64,000 nucleotides of DNA, from assembly GCF_004151105.1 (NCBI RefSeq), contig NZ_PHRF01000005.1, forward strand, positions 140,016 to 204,015. The letters run 5' to 3'. This stretch comes from Streptomyces sp. L-9-10 (GTDB taxonomy: Bacteria; Actinomycetota; Actinomycetes; Streptomycetales; Streptomycetaceae). Shown piece by piece: positions 1 to 9,080 of this stretch (its first letter is position 1; each line of letters starts with the position of its first letter). The translations under genes were made by a program, and so were the position numbers. The notes below the pieces were generated by a model that searched no databases, was not told where the DNA came from, and was given only the letters and a program-made list of their open reading frames with translations.

Positions 1-135
1 TACGGGCTGCTCAGCCCGGAGCTCTACCTGATCTTTGTCCGCGACCGGGGCTGGTCCCCCGAGGCCTGGGAGGAGTGGGCCTGTGCGGCCCTCACCGCCC
101 ACCTCTGCACTGATCACGGCGCTGATCACGAGTAA
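1..135 (+). CDS. C-terminal fragment, TetR-like tail
   Basis: Forty-four codons open at the left edge run in frame to TAA. The residues (SPELYLIFVRDRGWSPEAWE and the following helix) resemble the last helices of TetR-family regulators, where a phrase like RGWS-x-E-x-Y/W-E-x-W is common just before the end. The DNA-binding half lies outside the window, so the family call rests on this tail alone. It could equally be another small helical protein. Confidence 0.5.
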   Translation, partial: YGLLSPELYLIFVRDRGWSPEAWEEWACAALTAHLCTDHGADHE

Positions 136-412
136 GCCACCGGCCCTTCGGCAACAGCCGTCGAAGCAAGTCCGCGGCCGGCCGCGGCTGCGGCATCCGA
201 CCGGGACGCTCCTCGTCGGTGTCGGCGCTCTTCTGCTGTTGTCCGTCCTCGACAGCATGAGCATGAACGGACTCCGGCCGGGATCGGTGGCCGGGTCGCT
301 GCACGACCTGTTCGGCGGGGTCAGCCCGAATCTGCCGGCGGCGGGTGCGGTCCTGCTGATGTTCCTGCCTGCCGCGAACCGTTACTTCTCCTCGACGCCT
401 CGCACCCGGTGA
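122..412 (+). CDS. Possible small membrane protein, start uncertain
   Basis: An open frame downstream of and slightly overlapping the first gene shows two hydrophobic stretches: one around GTLLVGVGALLLLSVL and one around AAGAVLLMFLP near the C-terminus. No ATG or GTG with a convincing ribosome site precedes the first hydrophobic stretch. CTG codons at 110 and 122 are the only near starts, and the ATG at 35 lies inside the upstream gene. I recognise no family. It may be a small two-helix membrane protein, a remnant, or noncoding. Confidence 0.25.
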   Translation: MITSKPPALRQQPSKQVRGRPRLRHPTGTLLVGVGALLLLSVLDSMSMNGLRPGSVAGSLHDLFGGVSPNLPAAGAVLLMFLPAANRYFSSTPRTR

Positions 413-613
413 CGACGGCCGCCCGTCAACTGTCGTCTCGATCTCCGCCGCCCGGTGGTGGGCAAGCCCTGCCCGCCCACCACCGGCTCGGGCATGTCCG
501 CCTTTGCCGCCGCCACCGCCTCCCTCGGCTGTCCCGCTGGGCAGCCACACCTGCCGGTGCCTATCCCCGGCAGAGGGAGGCAGCGTCGTTCCGGTCGGCC
601 CATACTCGGATCC

Positions 614-1501
614 ATGAACGGAAGATCGCAGCTCGGGGAGTTCCTCCGGACCCGACGCTCCCAGTTGCGCCCCGACGATGTCGGGACGCCCACCTACGGG
701 GAGCGCCGCCGTGTACCGGGCCTTCGACGTGAGGAGTTGGCGCTGCTGGCGGGGGTGAGCCCTTCCTACTACGCCCGGCTGGAACAGGGGCACTCGCTGA
801 ACGCCTCACCTGAGGTACTGGACGCGATCGCCCAGGCTCTGCGCCTGAACGAGTCCGAGCGTCTGCATCTGCACGACCTGTCCCGGTCGGCCAAGTCCCG
901 CGGCCGGGGCCGACGCCCGGCGCCGGAGCGGATCACGGAGGCGACCTCTCAGCTCCTGGACGCGCTCGTGGACGTCCCGGCGATCGTGATCGGCCGGCGC
1001 AGCGACGTGCTGGCCTGGAACCGGCTCGGCCACGCGCTGTTCGCCGGACACCTGGACCCCGGTGCTCCGGACCTGACGGCCCGGCGCCCCAACATGGCCA
1101 GGCTGGTGTTCCTCGACGCTCACACCCGTGGCCTGTACGTGCACTGGCCGGCCAAGGCCAGGGCGGTCGTGGGAAATCTGCGCCTGGTGGCGGGCCAGTA
1201 CCCGGAGGACTCCGCACTGCACGCTCTGGTGGGTGAACTGAGCGCGAAGAGCGAGGACTTCGCGGCGATGTGGGCCGACCACCGTGTCAAGGCCTGCGAT
1301 GTCGCCGACTACGAGATGCGCCACCCGCTGGTCGGAACACTGACCGTCACCCAGCAGACCCTGTGTCACGGGACGGGGCCCAGCATCGTGGTCGCCACCA
1401 CCGAGGCCGGCTCACCCTCACGTACCGCCCTGGCCCTGCTCGCCCAGGCCACGGCTCCGGCCACCCCGTCTCGGCCGAAGGCCCGCGTCAGCACCAGCTG
1501 A
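614..1501 (+). CDS. XRE-family regulator with MmyB-like ligand domain
   Basis: A 295-aa transcriptional regulator. The N-terminal helix-turn-helix includes VPGLRREELALLAGVSPSYY and ARLEQG, the usual start of the Streptomyces XRE/MmyB group. From about residue 105 the PAS-like MmyB ligand-binding domain follows (VIGRRSDVLAWNRLGHALF, then NMARLVFLD, and AADYE/HPLVG-type motifs near the end). The ATG at 614 is chosen because it begins directly before the conserved LGEFLRTRR; an upstream in-frame ATG would add an unconserved extension. Such regulators usually control a neighbouring oxidoreductase or hydrolase. The secreted SMP-30 protein that follows on the same strand, 188 bp away, is the obvious candidate but this is inference. 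Confidence 0.88.
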   Translation: MNGRSQLGEFLRTRRSQLRPDDVGTPTYGERRRVPGLRREELALLAGVSPSYYARLEQGHSLNASPEVLDAIAQALRLNESERLHLHDLSRSAKSRGRGRRPAPERITEATSQLLDALVDVPAIVIGRRSDVLAWNRLGHALFAGHLDPGAPDLTARRPNMARLVFLDAHTRGLYVHWPAKARAVVGNLRLVAGQYPEDSALHALVGELSAKSEDFAAMWADHRVKACDVADYEMRHPLVGTLTVTQQTLCHGTGPSIVVATTEAGSPSRTALALLAQATAPATPSRPKARVSTS

Positions 1502-1689
1502 CCCCGCCCGCACCATCTGACCCCGCCCGCACCGGGGCAGACCCGAACCAACGCACCACCGGCCGCTGCCGAGCCCCGCCCTCTCCGGGGCCGGAGCCGC
1601 CCAACACCCTCGCGCGTCGGCGTACCGCTGCCGCATGCCCGAAATCCCCCGCACTCCTCACACCCCGACCAGAAAACAGTGAAGGCATC

Positions 1690-2679
1690 ATGCTGAACAA
1701 GCTCTCCAAGACCGCCCTGTCAGCCACCGCCCTGACCGCGGCCGCCGCCGCTGTCGCCGTCGCCGCGACCGGTCCGGCTCCCGCGTCGGCCGCCACCACA
1801 ACGGCTACAGCCCCGGTGGCCAACGCACGGATCGCCGCCCACTTCGACCTGGACAAGGGGCGGATGCCGGAGAACATCGCCCTGTCCCCGGACGGTACCG
1901 CCTACGTCACCTTCGCCGCCGCTCGCCAGATCGCCCAGGTCACCCCCGCGGGCGACACCCGGATCCTGGCCACACTGCCCGAGCCGGCCGACGGCGGCAT
2001 CCACACCCCGGTACTCGGCTTCGCCCTGACCACCGGCATCGCCCGAACCCACGACGGCACCCTGTACTTCCTGTACGCCACAGGCACCGACAGCCTCACG
2101 GGCCTGTGGCGCCTGCGCCCCGGCGGCGAACCGCGGCGCATCGCCGCCCTGCCCGCCGACGGTCTGCCCAACGGCCTGGCCCTGGACCCGCGTACGCGCA
2201 CCCTCTACATCACGGACTCGGTCCGCGGCACCATCTGGAGCGTTCCCGCCACCGGCGGCACCCCCACCGTCTGGTCCGCCGCCCCCGAGCTGGCCTCCGC
2301 CGGATTCCTCGGCGCCAACGGCCTGAAGATCCGCGACGGGGCGGTGTGGGCCACCAACCTCGACAAGGCCACCCTCCTGCGCATCCCCGTCCTCCGTGGC
2401 GGGCAGGCCGGACGTGTGCAGATCCGGGCCACCGGCCTGACCGGCGTCGACGACTTCGCCTTCACCGGCCACGGCAACCAGATCCTGGCCACCCTCAACG
2501 GCCCCGGCGAGGTCGCGCTCGTACAGCCCAACGGCCGCCACACCACCGTCCTGAGCACCACCGACGGTCTCCAGAACCCCACATCCATCGCGCTGCGTGG
2601 AAACACCGTCTATGTCCTGAGCGCCGCCTACACCACCGCCAACGACCCCAACCTCATGCTCGCGGACCTCAACAACTGA
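1690..2679 (+). CDS. Secreted SMP-30/gluconolactonase-like beta-propeller protein
   Basis: A 329-aa exported protein. Residues 1 to about 36 form a Sec signal peptide (MLNKLSKTALSATALTAAAA, cleavage near ASA-A). The mature part is a beta-propeller of the SMP-30/gluconolactonase/LRE superfamily: repeated blades such as ENIALSPDGTAYVT, GLALDPRTRTLYITD, ANGLKIRDGAVWATN and PTSIALRGNTVYV. Family members hydrolyse lactones or simply bind ligands; the substrate cannot be read from sequence. The ATG at 1690 precedes the signal peptide; an upstream in-frame extension is low-complexity and not coding-like. It lies downstream of the MmyB regulator and ends against a strong hairpin terminator shared with the convergent wall-protein gene. 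Confidence 0.85.
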   Translation: MLNKLSKTALSATALTAAAAAVAVAATGPAPASAATTTATAPVANARIAAHFDLDKGRMPENIALSPDGTAYVTFAAARQIAQVTPAGDTRILATLPEPADGGIHTPVLGFALTTGIARTHDGTLYFLYATGTDSLTGLWRLRPGGEPRRIAALPADGLPNGLALDPRTRTLYITDSVRGTIWSVPATGGTPTVWSAAPELASAGFLGANGLKIRDGAVWATNLDKATLLRIPVLRGGQAGRVQIRATGLTGVDDFAFTGHGNQILATLNGPGEVALVQPNGRHTTVLSTTDGLQNPTSIALRGNTVYVLSAAYTTANDPNLMLADLNN

Positions 2680-2742
2680 GACCCCACCGCCACCTTCGGT
2701 ACGCGGATCGCTCCGCTGCTGCCGGTGATCGAGCCGGTCATG

Positions 2743-2775
2743 CCGACGGGCCGGTGCATCGCACCGGCCCGTCGG
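2743..2775. terminator. Bidirectional hairpin terminator
   Basis: A perfect 15-bp stem (left arm 2743-2757, right arm 2761-2775) closes a 3-nt ATC loop. It lies between the convergent SMP-30-like and LAXTG-protein genes, so it can end transcription from both sides. No T-run follows, as is usual for Streptomyces. Confidence 0.85.
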
Positions 2776-2787
2776 GGGTTTCGGGTG

Positions 2788-5292
2788 TCAGCGGTGCCTT
2801 GCGCGCCGCTTACGGCTGACGAGGACGGCTGTCGCACCCGCACCGAGCAGCAGGGCCACGAGGGCGAGAACCTCCCCCAGGCCGGACGTACCGGTGTTCG
2901 CGAGGGAGCCCGGGGGCCGGCCGGCCGGTGCCGGGGTGTTGGGCGCCGGGGCCGTCGGCGGCGCCTGTGTCGGAGTCGGGGACGGGGACGGGGATGCGGT
3001 CGGCGTGGGTGTCGGCGATGCCTCCTGCGGGATGTACACGCCGGCGTCAATCGTGTGATCAACCCCTCCTGGCGTGGTCGGTGCGGTGACCGGGGCATAC
3101 CCATCGCACAGCCGGCCGGTGGTCGGCGGGGTCACATTGGAGTCATGTACCCGGTCGTCACCGACCCTCGGCAAGGTGAACCTCAGGTCGGTGGCGGCCG
3201 GCCGGCCCGGCACCTCGCTGGTGTCCGCGGTGCACACATCGAACTGCACGGTGTACTTGGCGCCCGGTGTCAGCTCGTAGTCCGCGCCGACACCGCCGAA
3301 GTAGTACTCGCCGGCGGCATCGGTCGTGGTCGTGGCGACCTTCTTGCCCTCTGCGTCCAGCAGGTTGATCGTCGCATCCGGCAGCAGCACCTGCCCGGGG
3401 TCCTGGACGCCGTTGTGGTCGCCGTCGTACCACACCACGTTGCCGATCTGGATCGGCGCGTTCGCCGCGGCGTACGCGATGTCGCCGAGACCACCGGCCT
3501 TGCCGAACCCGTTCTGGTTCGGACCGATGAACTGGTAGGCGTTGGCGGCCGGGTCGTTGCCGGGCCCGAGGCCGGTGGCGACGTCGTAGTAGCCGGTTCC
3601 GTTGGTGATGACATTGCCGGTCGGGTCCATCTGCGTGCTGACGACCCACTGCTGCTGCGGGATGTAGGCGACCGATCCCAGCGCGGACTCCTGGTGCGGC
3701 CCGGGTTGGGTCGCGGAGCCGCCGTTCGGGAAGAAGTCACCCGGGAAGTACTCGACGACGCCGCCGGGCTGGACCCCGTCAATGGTCGGGTCCGTGGCGT
3801 GGTCGGGGCAGCTTCCGGTGCCCTCCCACTCGTACCCGCCGGTGGGCGTGGCGCAGGCCATACTGATGTCGCCGCCGGACATGCCGTTCTGCGGGGTGTT
3901 GTTGCCCGGCCTCGGGTCCAGCCCGCCCCAGCTCACGACGTCCATGAACCGGTCGCGGAAGCCGAGGATCAGCGAGCCGTCGCGGGCGAAGGCCGTAGTG
4001 GCCAGCTCCGGCTGCGGATTGATCATCGGGCCGTTCACACTGAAGGTGTCCCAGTCCTCCAGGTCGGTGTTCCACGGGTTCCAGTGGTTGACCTGGTCTC
4101 GGCCGGAGTTGCTGGTGAGCACGCTCCCGCGCTCGGCGGTCAGCGGCTGGGACAGCACGGTGGTGAACCGCTCGCCGTCGTAGGTGGCGACGACGGCCTT
4201 CAGGTCCGAGCGTTCCTGTGTGCTCTCCGCGCTGCACACGCCCCCGACATACAGGGTGTTGTTGTGGGTGGCCAGGCTGAACGGACGCCAGTCGTCGGCC
4301 GACGCGCAGCCCGGGTCGGGGATCGGCACGGTCGCCTTGGGCGCCGAGGCCGTGGGCCCGGTCGCGTCGAAGCTGACCAGGCTGCGGGTGAGCAGGTTCA
4401 CCGCGTACAGGGTCGAGCCGTCCTCCGACAGGGTCAGGCCGCCGATGCTCTCCTTGCCCGGTGCGTCGGTGAACCCGGCGTCCTTGATCAGGTTGGCGGT
4501 GTCGTGCGGTGTCTCCGTGGCGCCCGGCACCTTCGCGAACAGTTTCGGGGCGCCCCCGCCGTCGGCCGGCACGGTGTAGATCGCGTCACCGCCGTCCGGC
4601 CCGTACTCGGTGTACCGCCGGGCGAAAGCCGACTGGAACAGCTGGTCGCGGTACTTGTCGTAGGCCAGCCCGAAGGTCGTGCCCACCTGGTCCTGCGTGT
4701 TGAGCACCTCCGGGCATGCCTGCTGGTCGGGACAGTTGCCGCGGGCGTCCGTCCCGAACGCGACCAGTGCCCGGGTGTCCGTCCCGCCCGCGCCGCTCTG
4801 GATCGGCACGAAATAGCGGGAATCGGGCAGTGTGTAGTCGGCCGGGTCCCAGACCCCGGTGATCACCGAGTCGTCCTTGCCGTCCGAGACGTCCACGAAC
4901 GTGGTGAAGCTGTCGAAGTGGTTCGGCGCGGTCGAGGCGGGCGCCGCCCGCAGATAGTCTCTGTAGGGTGCCGGGACGGTGACATCGACCCGGTAGCGGC
5001 CGCCGGTCAGCTCGTTCGACGGCGGCACGATGACCTTTCCGGTGGCATCCGTGACACCGGTGACGTGATGGCCGGCGGAGTCGGCGACATCGACCTTCAT
5101 TCCCCGCTGCGGCACGTCCATCGTCGAGTTGATCACGCCGGTGCCGAAGAAGTCCCGCAGTACCTGGACGGTCAGGGTGCCGTCAGAGGCCGAAGCGTCG
5201 GCCTGCCCGGCGCCGGTCAAGACCGCGCCTGCGCCGCCCCCCACAAGTAGGAGGCCGGACAGCCCTAACCGCACCACTCCACGTAATGGCAT
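2788..5292 (-). CDS. LAXTG-anchored cell-wall protein with SdrD_B-like domain
   Basis: An 834-aa surface protein. It has an N-terminal signal peptide (VVRLGLSGLLLVGGGAGAVL, cleavage near ADA). A large ectodomain shows propeller-like phrases (GGLTLSEDGSTLYAVN, NNTLYVGGVC). An SdrD_B-type carboxypeptidase-regulatory-like module follows at about 640-700 (IGNVVWYDGDHNGVQDPGQV, then TTTTDAAGEYYFGGV). A Pro/Thr/Ser-rich wall spacer then leads to the sorting signal LANTG, a hydrophobic helix and a basic tail (SRKRRARHR). LAXTG is the motif used by class E sortases in Streptomyces; no sortase gene is in this window. Codons 3 and 9 are TTA, so translation should depend on bldA tRNA and be tied to development. 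Function of the ectodomain is unknown. Confidence 0.9.
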   Translation of the reverse strand: MPLRGVVRLGLSGLLLVGGGAGAVLTGAGQADASASDGTLTVQVLRDFFGTGVINSTMDVPQRGMKVDVADSAGHHVTGVTDATGKVIVPPSNELTGGRYRVDVTVPAPYRDYLRAAPASTAPNHFDSFTTFVDVSDGKDDSVITGVWDPADYTLPDSRYFVPIQSGAGGTDTRALVAFGTDARGNCPDQQACPEVLNTQDQVGTTFGLAYDKYRDQLFQSAFARRYTEYGPDGGDAIYTVPADGGGAPKLFAKVPGATETPHDTANLIKDAGFTDAPGKESIGGLTLSEDGSTLYAVNLLTRSLVSFDATGPTASAPKATVPIPDPGCASADDWRPFSLATHNNTLYVGGVCSAESTQERSDLKAVVATYDGERFTTVLSQPLTAERGSVLTSNSGRDQVNHWNPWNTDLEDWDTFSVNGPMINPQPELATTAFARDGSLILGFRDRFMDVVSWGGLDPRPGNNTPQNGMSGGDISMACATPTGGYEWEGTGSCPDHATDPTIDGVQPGGVVEYFPGDFFPNGGSATQPGPHQESALGSVAYIPQQQWVVSTQMDPTGNVITNGTGYYDVATGLGPGNDPAANAYQFIGPNQNGFGKAGGLGDIAYAAANAPIQIGNVVWYDGDHNGVQDPGQVLLPDATINLLDAEGKKVATTTTDAAGEYYFGGVGADYELTPGAKYTVQFDVCTADTSEVPGRPAATDLRFTLPRVGDDRVHDSNVTPPTTGRLCDGYAPVTAPTTPGGVDHTIDAGVYIPQEASPTPTPTASPSPSPTPTQAPPTAPAPNTPAPAGRPPGSLANTGTSGLGEVLALVALLLGAGATAVLVSRKRRARHR

Positions 5293-5428
5293 GGCATTCC
5301 TTTACCTCGTCCCACACTTTTGCCCACGCGGCAAATGCAGGGGCGAGCCTACAAGTTGACTCAACGTCATGTCCGGTAAACGCAGAGTTTGAGGGTGCCT
5401 CGGCGGAGACCTGTTACAGTCGCGCCGC

Positions 5429-6238
5429 GTGCGGAGCATCAGAACGCGGAGCATCAATAGCAAGCAGGGTCTCCTGAGGCGCGCGGCAGGGCGGTGCCGC
5501 CGGTGGCCGAGGTCGCGCTGGGTGGCAGCCGCCGTCATCGGCATCATGGCTGCCTCGATCACGGCCTTCGTTCTCCTCGGCAACAGCGGTGGCCCCACCG
5601 CCCCGAGGGCGTTGACCCCGGACGAGGTGAACCGGCTGGCGATCACGCGGTTCCTCAACTACCAGGCGGGAGGCCGGGCGGTGACGATCACCGTGCCGAA
5701 CGCCACCGGCGGGCTGGTGATCACCGGATCCATCGATTACCGCACCCACACCGGTTACGGGGTGGTGCGCGGGACCGGGCGCGACACGTCCAGCGACGGG
5801 CTGATCCAGTGGACAGCCACCACCGTCCTGGTCCACCCCATGACAGATCCCCCGGCAGCCGCACCGGCGTCGCCACCCGCGTCCGGTTGGCACAGCCGTC
5901 AGCTGCGGACATCCGGCATGTCCCTCGACACCGCGCTGGGCGTCGCGCTCCGCCTCGGCAACGACCGGCCGGACAACGCCGCACTGCTGCCGCAGAACGG
6001 CGCCGCATGGGTCGGGCGGGACAAGGTGCACGGCCATCGGACGGACATCATGAACGGGCCGGACGCCGATACGAAGGCCAGTACGTCAGGGACCGTGCGG
6101 TACTGGATCGGTTCGGACGGCACCATGCACCGGGTTCAGGTCAGTGTCGCCTCCGAACCGCAGCCGGTGGTCTTCGACTTCGACACCCGGACGTACGTCC
6201 CCGTCCAGCCGGTCCCGGGAATCACACCGGCGCCGTAG
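5429..6238 (+). CDS. Membrane-anchored hypothetical protein
   Basis: A 269-aa protein starting at GTG. The first 30 residues are strongly basic, followed by one transmembrane helix at about 31-51 (WVAAAVIGIMAASITAFVLL), so the remainder is likely outside the membrane. The soluble part contains a beta-rich stretch (VTITVPNATGGLVITGSIDY, RTHTGYGVVRG) and a C-terminal TVRYWIGSDGTMHRVQVSV, a layout reminiscent of LppX/LprG-like lipid-binding proteins, though there is no lipobox and I cannot assign it to the family. It is divergent from the wall-protein gene with about 136 bp between them, and its 3' end lies 30 bp from the convergent beta-helix lipoprotein. Confidence 0.72.
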   Translation: MRSIRTRSINSKQGLLRRAAGRCRRWPRSRWVAAAVIGIMAASITAFVLLGNSGGPTAPRALTPDEVNRLAITRFLNYQAGGRAVTITVPNATGGLVITGSIDYRTHTGYGVVRGTGRDTSSDGLIQWTATTVLVHPMTDPPAAAPASPPASGWHSRQLRTSGMSLDTALGVALRLGNDRPDNAALLPQNGAAWVGRDKVHGHRTDIMNGPDADTKASTSGTVRYWIGSDGTMHRVQVSVASEPQPVVFDFDTRTYVPVQPVPGITPAP

Positions 6239-6268
6239 CCGCCGCTCACAAGGTCCGCACGCCGCCGT

Positions 6269-7615
6269 TCACGAGGTCCGCACCCGCGCACCGGCGGCGA
6301 GCAGCGACGCCGACGGCAGCGCGATGTCGGCGATGTCCGGCAGCGCGGGAACGTCCGGCACGACGGTGGCGCCTGTGGTGGTGGCACGCGGGAACTCCGG
6401 CTGCGGGCCCGGCGCGGCCACGTCGGTGAACGGGATGCCCGCGGGCGGCGTCGGACTCGCCCAGCTGCCGGACGGCGTGGGTGACGTGGCGGGAACCGGA
6501 CATGACGCGGTGTCCGCGAGCCCTGCGGGTACGGTCCTCCGAAGCGCGTTCCCTCGCAGGCAGTTGCCCTGTCCGCGGGTGGCGGTGGGAAACGTCCAGC
6601 CGACGTCGACGCCGTTGGCGGTGAAGGTGTTGTCCGTGATCCGGTTGCGGTCCGCCGTCAGGTCGGCGGTCGCGGTGATCATGAGCCCGGCGTTGGTGTT
6701 GCCGGTGATCCGGTTGCGGATGAACCGGTTGTCGCTGCCGCCGTCGACGCCGACCCCGATGCCCCAGCCGCCGTCGGCCTGTACGGGGGTCCGCGGCTGC
6801 TGGTTGTCCGCGATCAGGTTGCCGGCGACGACGGCGTCGCGCTGCGGGAGCAGTTTCTCCTGGTGGTCGGAGTTGGTGGTCAGTCCGACGCGGTTGCCGA
6901 CCAGACGGTTTCCGGCCACATACATGTCGCCGCTGGCATTGGTGCCTTCGTACCCCACCGCGTTGAGTTCGGAGACATTGTCCCGCACCACGATCCGACA
7001 CGGCTTGCACTGGCCGACATAGATCCCCGAGTCCGCCCCGCCCGATGCGTAGGAGTGTTCGATGACACCGTTCTGCGCGGAGAACGCGTAGATGCCGTAC
7101 AGACCGTTACGGGTCGCGGTCACATACGAGACCAGGAACGACTTCAGGAGGGTGACGGGTTCATCGCCGGTGTCGTAGCCGCCGCTCCCCGGCAGCCCGG
7201 CGACCGCCGCCGCCGAACCGGTGACCAGCACCCCGTTCTGCGTGTTCTTCTGCACGGTCAGGTTCTCCACGGCCACCCCGGGCGCGGTGACGACCACCCC
7301 GTTCGGCCGCCGCAACTCCCCGTCGATGACCACCTTGTCCCGGGACTCGCCGCGCAGTGTGATGCGAGCCGTGTCGATCCTCACCGACTCGCGGTACACA
7401 CCCGGAGCCACCAGCACCAGATCACCGGTCCGGGCCAGGGACACCGCGTCCGAGATCGTCGGGGCGTCACCGGGCACACGGATCGTCACCCGCGCGCCCT
7501 CCGGCCGTCGGCCCTTGCCCGATCCGTCGTCGCCGCCACCGCCACCACCGCAACCGGCCACCAGTGTCAGTACGCCCAGTACCGCCGCCATCACGCGAAG
7601 AGCTGATCGAGACAT
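6269..7615 (-). CDS. Parallel beta-helix lipoprotein
   Basis: A 448-aa exported lipoprotein. The signal peptide ends in LTLVAGC with the lipidated Cys at residue 22, followed by a Gly-rich linker. The body is a right-handed parallel beta-helix of the NosD/pectate-lyase-like type. It starts with an entry motif typical of such folds (VPGDAPTISDAVSLARTGDL, VLVAPGVYRESV) and continues with repeated N-x-V/I turns (ENLTVQKNTQNGVLVTG, NRLVGNRVGLTTN, NRFIRNRITGNTNAG). Two Cys pairs (CKPC; C-x-n-C near the end) may form disulfides. No catalytic residues can be named; it could bind or cleave a polysaccharide. The ATG at 7615 is used because a longer frame adds 36 non-signal residues and would overlap the divergent peroxidase gene. 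Confidence 0.85.
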   Translation of the reverse strand: MSRSALRVMAAVLGVLTLVAGCGGGGGGDDGSGKGRRPEGARVTIRVPGDAPTISDAVSLARTGDLVLVAPGVYRESVRIDTARITLRGESRDKVVIDGELRRPNGVVVTAPGVAVENLTVQKNTQNGVLVTGSAAAVAGLPGSGGYDTGDEPVTLLKSFLVSYVTATRNGLYGIYAFSAQNGVIEHSYASGGADSGIYVGQCKPCRIVVRDNVSELNAVGYEGTNASGDMYVAGNRLVGNRVGLTTNSDHQEKLLPQRDAVVAGNLIADNQQPRTPVQADGGWGIGVGVDGGSDNRFIRNRITGNTNAGLMITATADLTADRNRITDNTFTANGVDVGWTFPTATRGQGNCLRGNALRRTVPAGLADTASCPVPATSPTPSGSWASPTPPAGIPFTDVAAPGPQPEFPRATTTGATVVPDVPALPDIADIALPSASLLAAGARVRTS

Positions 7616-7702
7616 GATCCCAGTCTGGCACGGCGGCGAATTCCCCGCCGCAATAGGAAAGTTGAACGGCGGACGCGCGGCGAGTGTGGCACTCTGCACT
7701 TC

Positions 7703-8860
7703 ATGAACCGCGCCGATCGCCACCCGTCACGTCGCGCGTTCCTCGATGCGACCGGCGCCATGGCGGCCACCGGTCTCATCGCCGGGTGCTCATCGGACTC
7801 CGGCCGGCCGGGCCCGCCCGCCTCTTCCAGGGCGGCCACGCCCACGACGGTTCCGGCGACAGGCCGGCATCAGGCGGGCGTCACGCTTCCCCGGTCGGCC
7901 CAGCGCAACCTGCTGGCCGTGGTGGCCGACCTCGGCACCGCGGTGGCGCCCGGCCCGTTACTGGCCGAACTCGGCGAGACCATCGGCACCCTCGCCGCCG
8001 GGTCCGACCCTCGGCTGCTGGGTCTGTCCCCGGGTGACCTGACCGTGACCGTCGGCGTGGGTCCGCGGCTGGTGCGGTCGGCCGGTGCTTCACTGCCCGG
8101 CGCGGCCGACCTCCCGCGGTTCTCCCGCGAGCGGATCGCCTCGCGGGCACGCGGCGGTGATCTGCTGATACAGATCTGCGCCGACGACGCGCTGCTCGTA
8201 CCGGTCGCCGCCGCCGCGCTCCTGGACCGGGCCGGCGACCGCATCCGGGAACGCTGGCGGCAGACCGGACGCCGCGGTGAGAACGTGTCCGTCGCCGAGG
8301 GCGTCACCGCACCGCGCAACCTGCTCGGTTTCATCGACGGCATCGTGGGCCCGCACACGAACGCCGAGCAAGAACGTGACCTGTGGCTGGCGGGGCCCCC
8401 CGCGGTCGCCGGCGGCACCCTGGCTGTCCTGCGGCGCATGGAACTCGACCTGACACGGTTCGCCGCCCTGTCCGTCGCCGAACAGGAAGCGGTCTTCGGG
8501 CGGCGCCGGGCCAGTGGCGTACCCCTCTCCGGCGGCACCGTCGCCTCGGGCCCGGAACTCGGCGCCAAGACACCCGACGGCCGCTATCTCGTCCCCGTGG
8601 ACGCCCACGTCCGCAGGGCGAACCCGACCGTGGTCGGCGTCGGCCACATGCTCCGCCGTTCCTACAGCACCGACGAGCCCGCCCCCGGCCTGCTCTTCAT
8701 CAGCTTCCAGAACGACCTGCGGACCTTCACGGCCACGCTCAGCCGCATGGACACCTCCGACGCACTGCTCCCCTTCACCACCACGACCGCCAGTGCGACC
8801 TTCCTGATCCTCCCCGGCTTCGACCGGCAGCACCCGCTCGGTTCCCACCTGTTCGGCTGA
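7703..8860 (+). CDS. Tat-exported Dyp-type heme peroxidase
   Basis: A 385-aa dye-decolourising peroxidase of the EfeB/DypA kind. It begins with a twin-arginine signal (SRRAFLDATG, then AMAATGLIAGC), so it is folded and loaded with heme before export; the Cys after the hydrophobic part may also be lipidated. The diagnostic GxxDG motif is GFIDG at residues 209-213 (distal Asp212), and the likely proximal heme ligand is His302 in VDAHVRR. Family members use H2O2 to oxidise dyes, phenols or lignin-like compounds, or strip iron from heme. No efeO/efeU partners are adjacent. Codon 86 is TTA (7958-7960), so expression should be bldA-dependent. Only 87 bp separate it from the divergent beta-helix lipoprotein, implying a shared promoter region. 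Confidence 0.92.
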   Translation: MNRADRHPSRRAFLDATGAMAATGLIAGCSSDSGRPGPPASSRAATPTTVPATGRHQAGVTLPRSAQRNLLAVVADLGTAVAPGPLLAELGETIGTLAAGSDPRLLGLSPGDLTVTVGVGPRLVRSAGASLPGAADLPRFSRERIASRARGGDLLIQICADDALLVPVAAAALLDRAGDRIRERWRQTGRRGENVSVAEGVTAPRNLLGFIDGIVGPHTNAEQERDLWLAGPPAVAGGTLAVLRRMELDLTRFAALSVAEQEAVFGRRRASGVPLSGGTVASGPELGAKTPDGRYLVPVDAHVRRANPTVVGVGHMLRRSYSTDEPAPGLLFISFQNDLRTFTATLSRMDTSDALLPFTTTTASATFLILPGFDRQHPLGSHLFG

Positions 8861-9080
8861 CTCCGCCGTGCCGTCTGCGTACGTGTCGCCGGTCCCGGCA
8901 CGACAATGAGACGTGGCGCGCCCGGCCCGTGCCACCGAGAACCTGGCGCGGTCCCAGCCGAAGCGCCGGGGCCGCGTGGTGGGGAGCACTCCGGTGAAGC
9001 GGGCCGCTGCCGGCGGTCACGGCGAGTCGTGACGACCGTTCGGCAGGCCGCACCGTGCGGACGGGCCGTGCGTGGCCCGG

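Noticed and set aside
2725..5250. 841-codon open frame on the + strand
   Set aside because: It is antisense to the LAXTG protein gene, which has a signal peptide and sorting signal; high GC creates such shadows.
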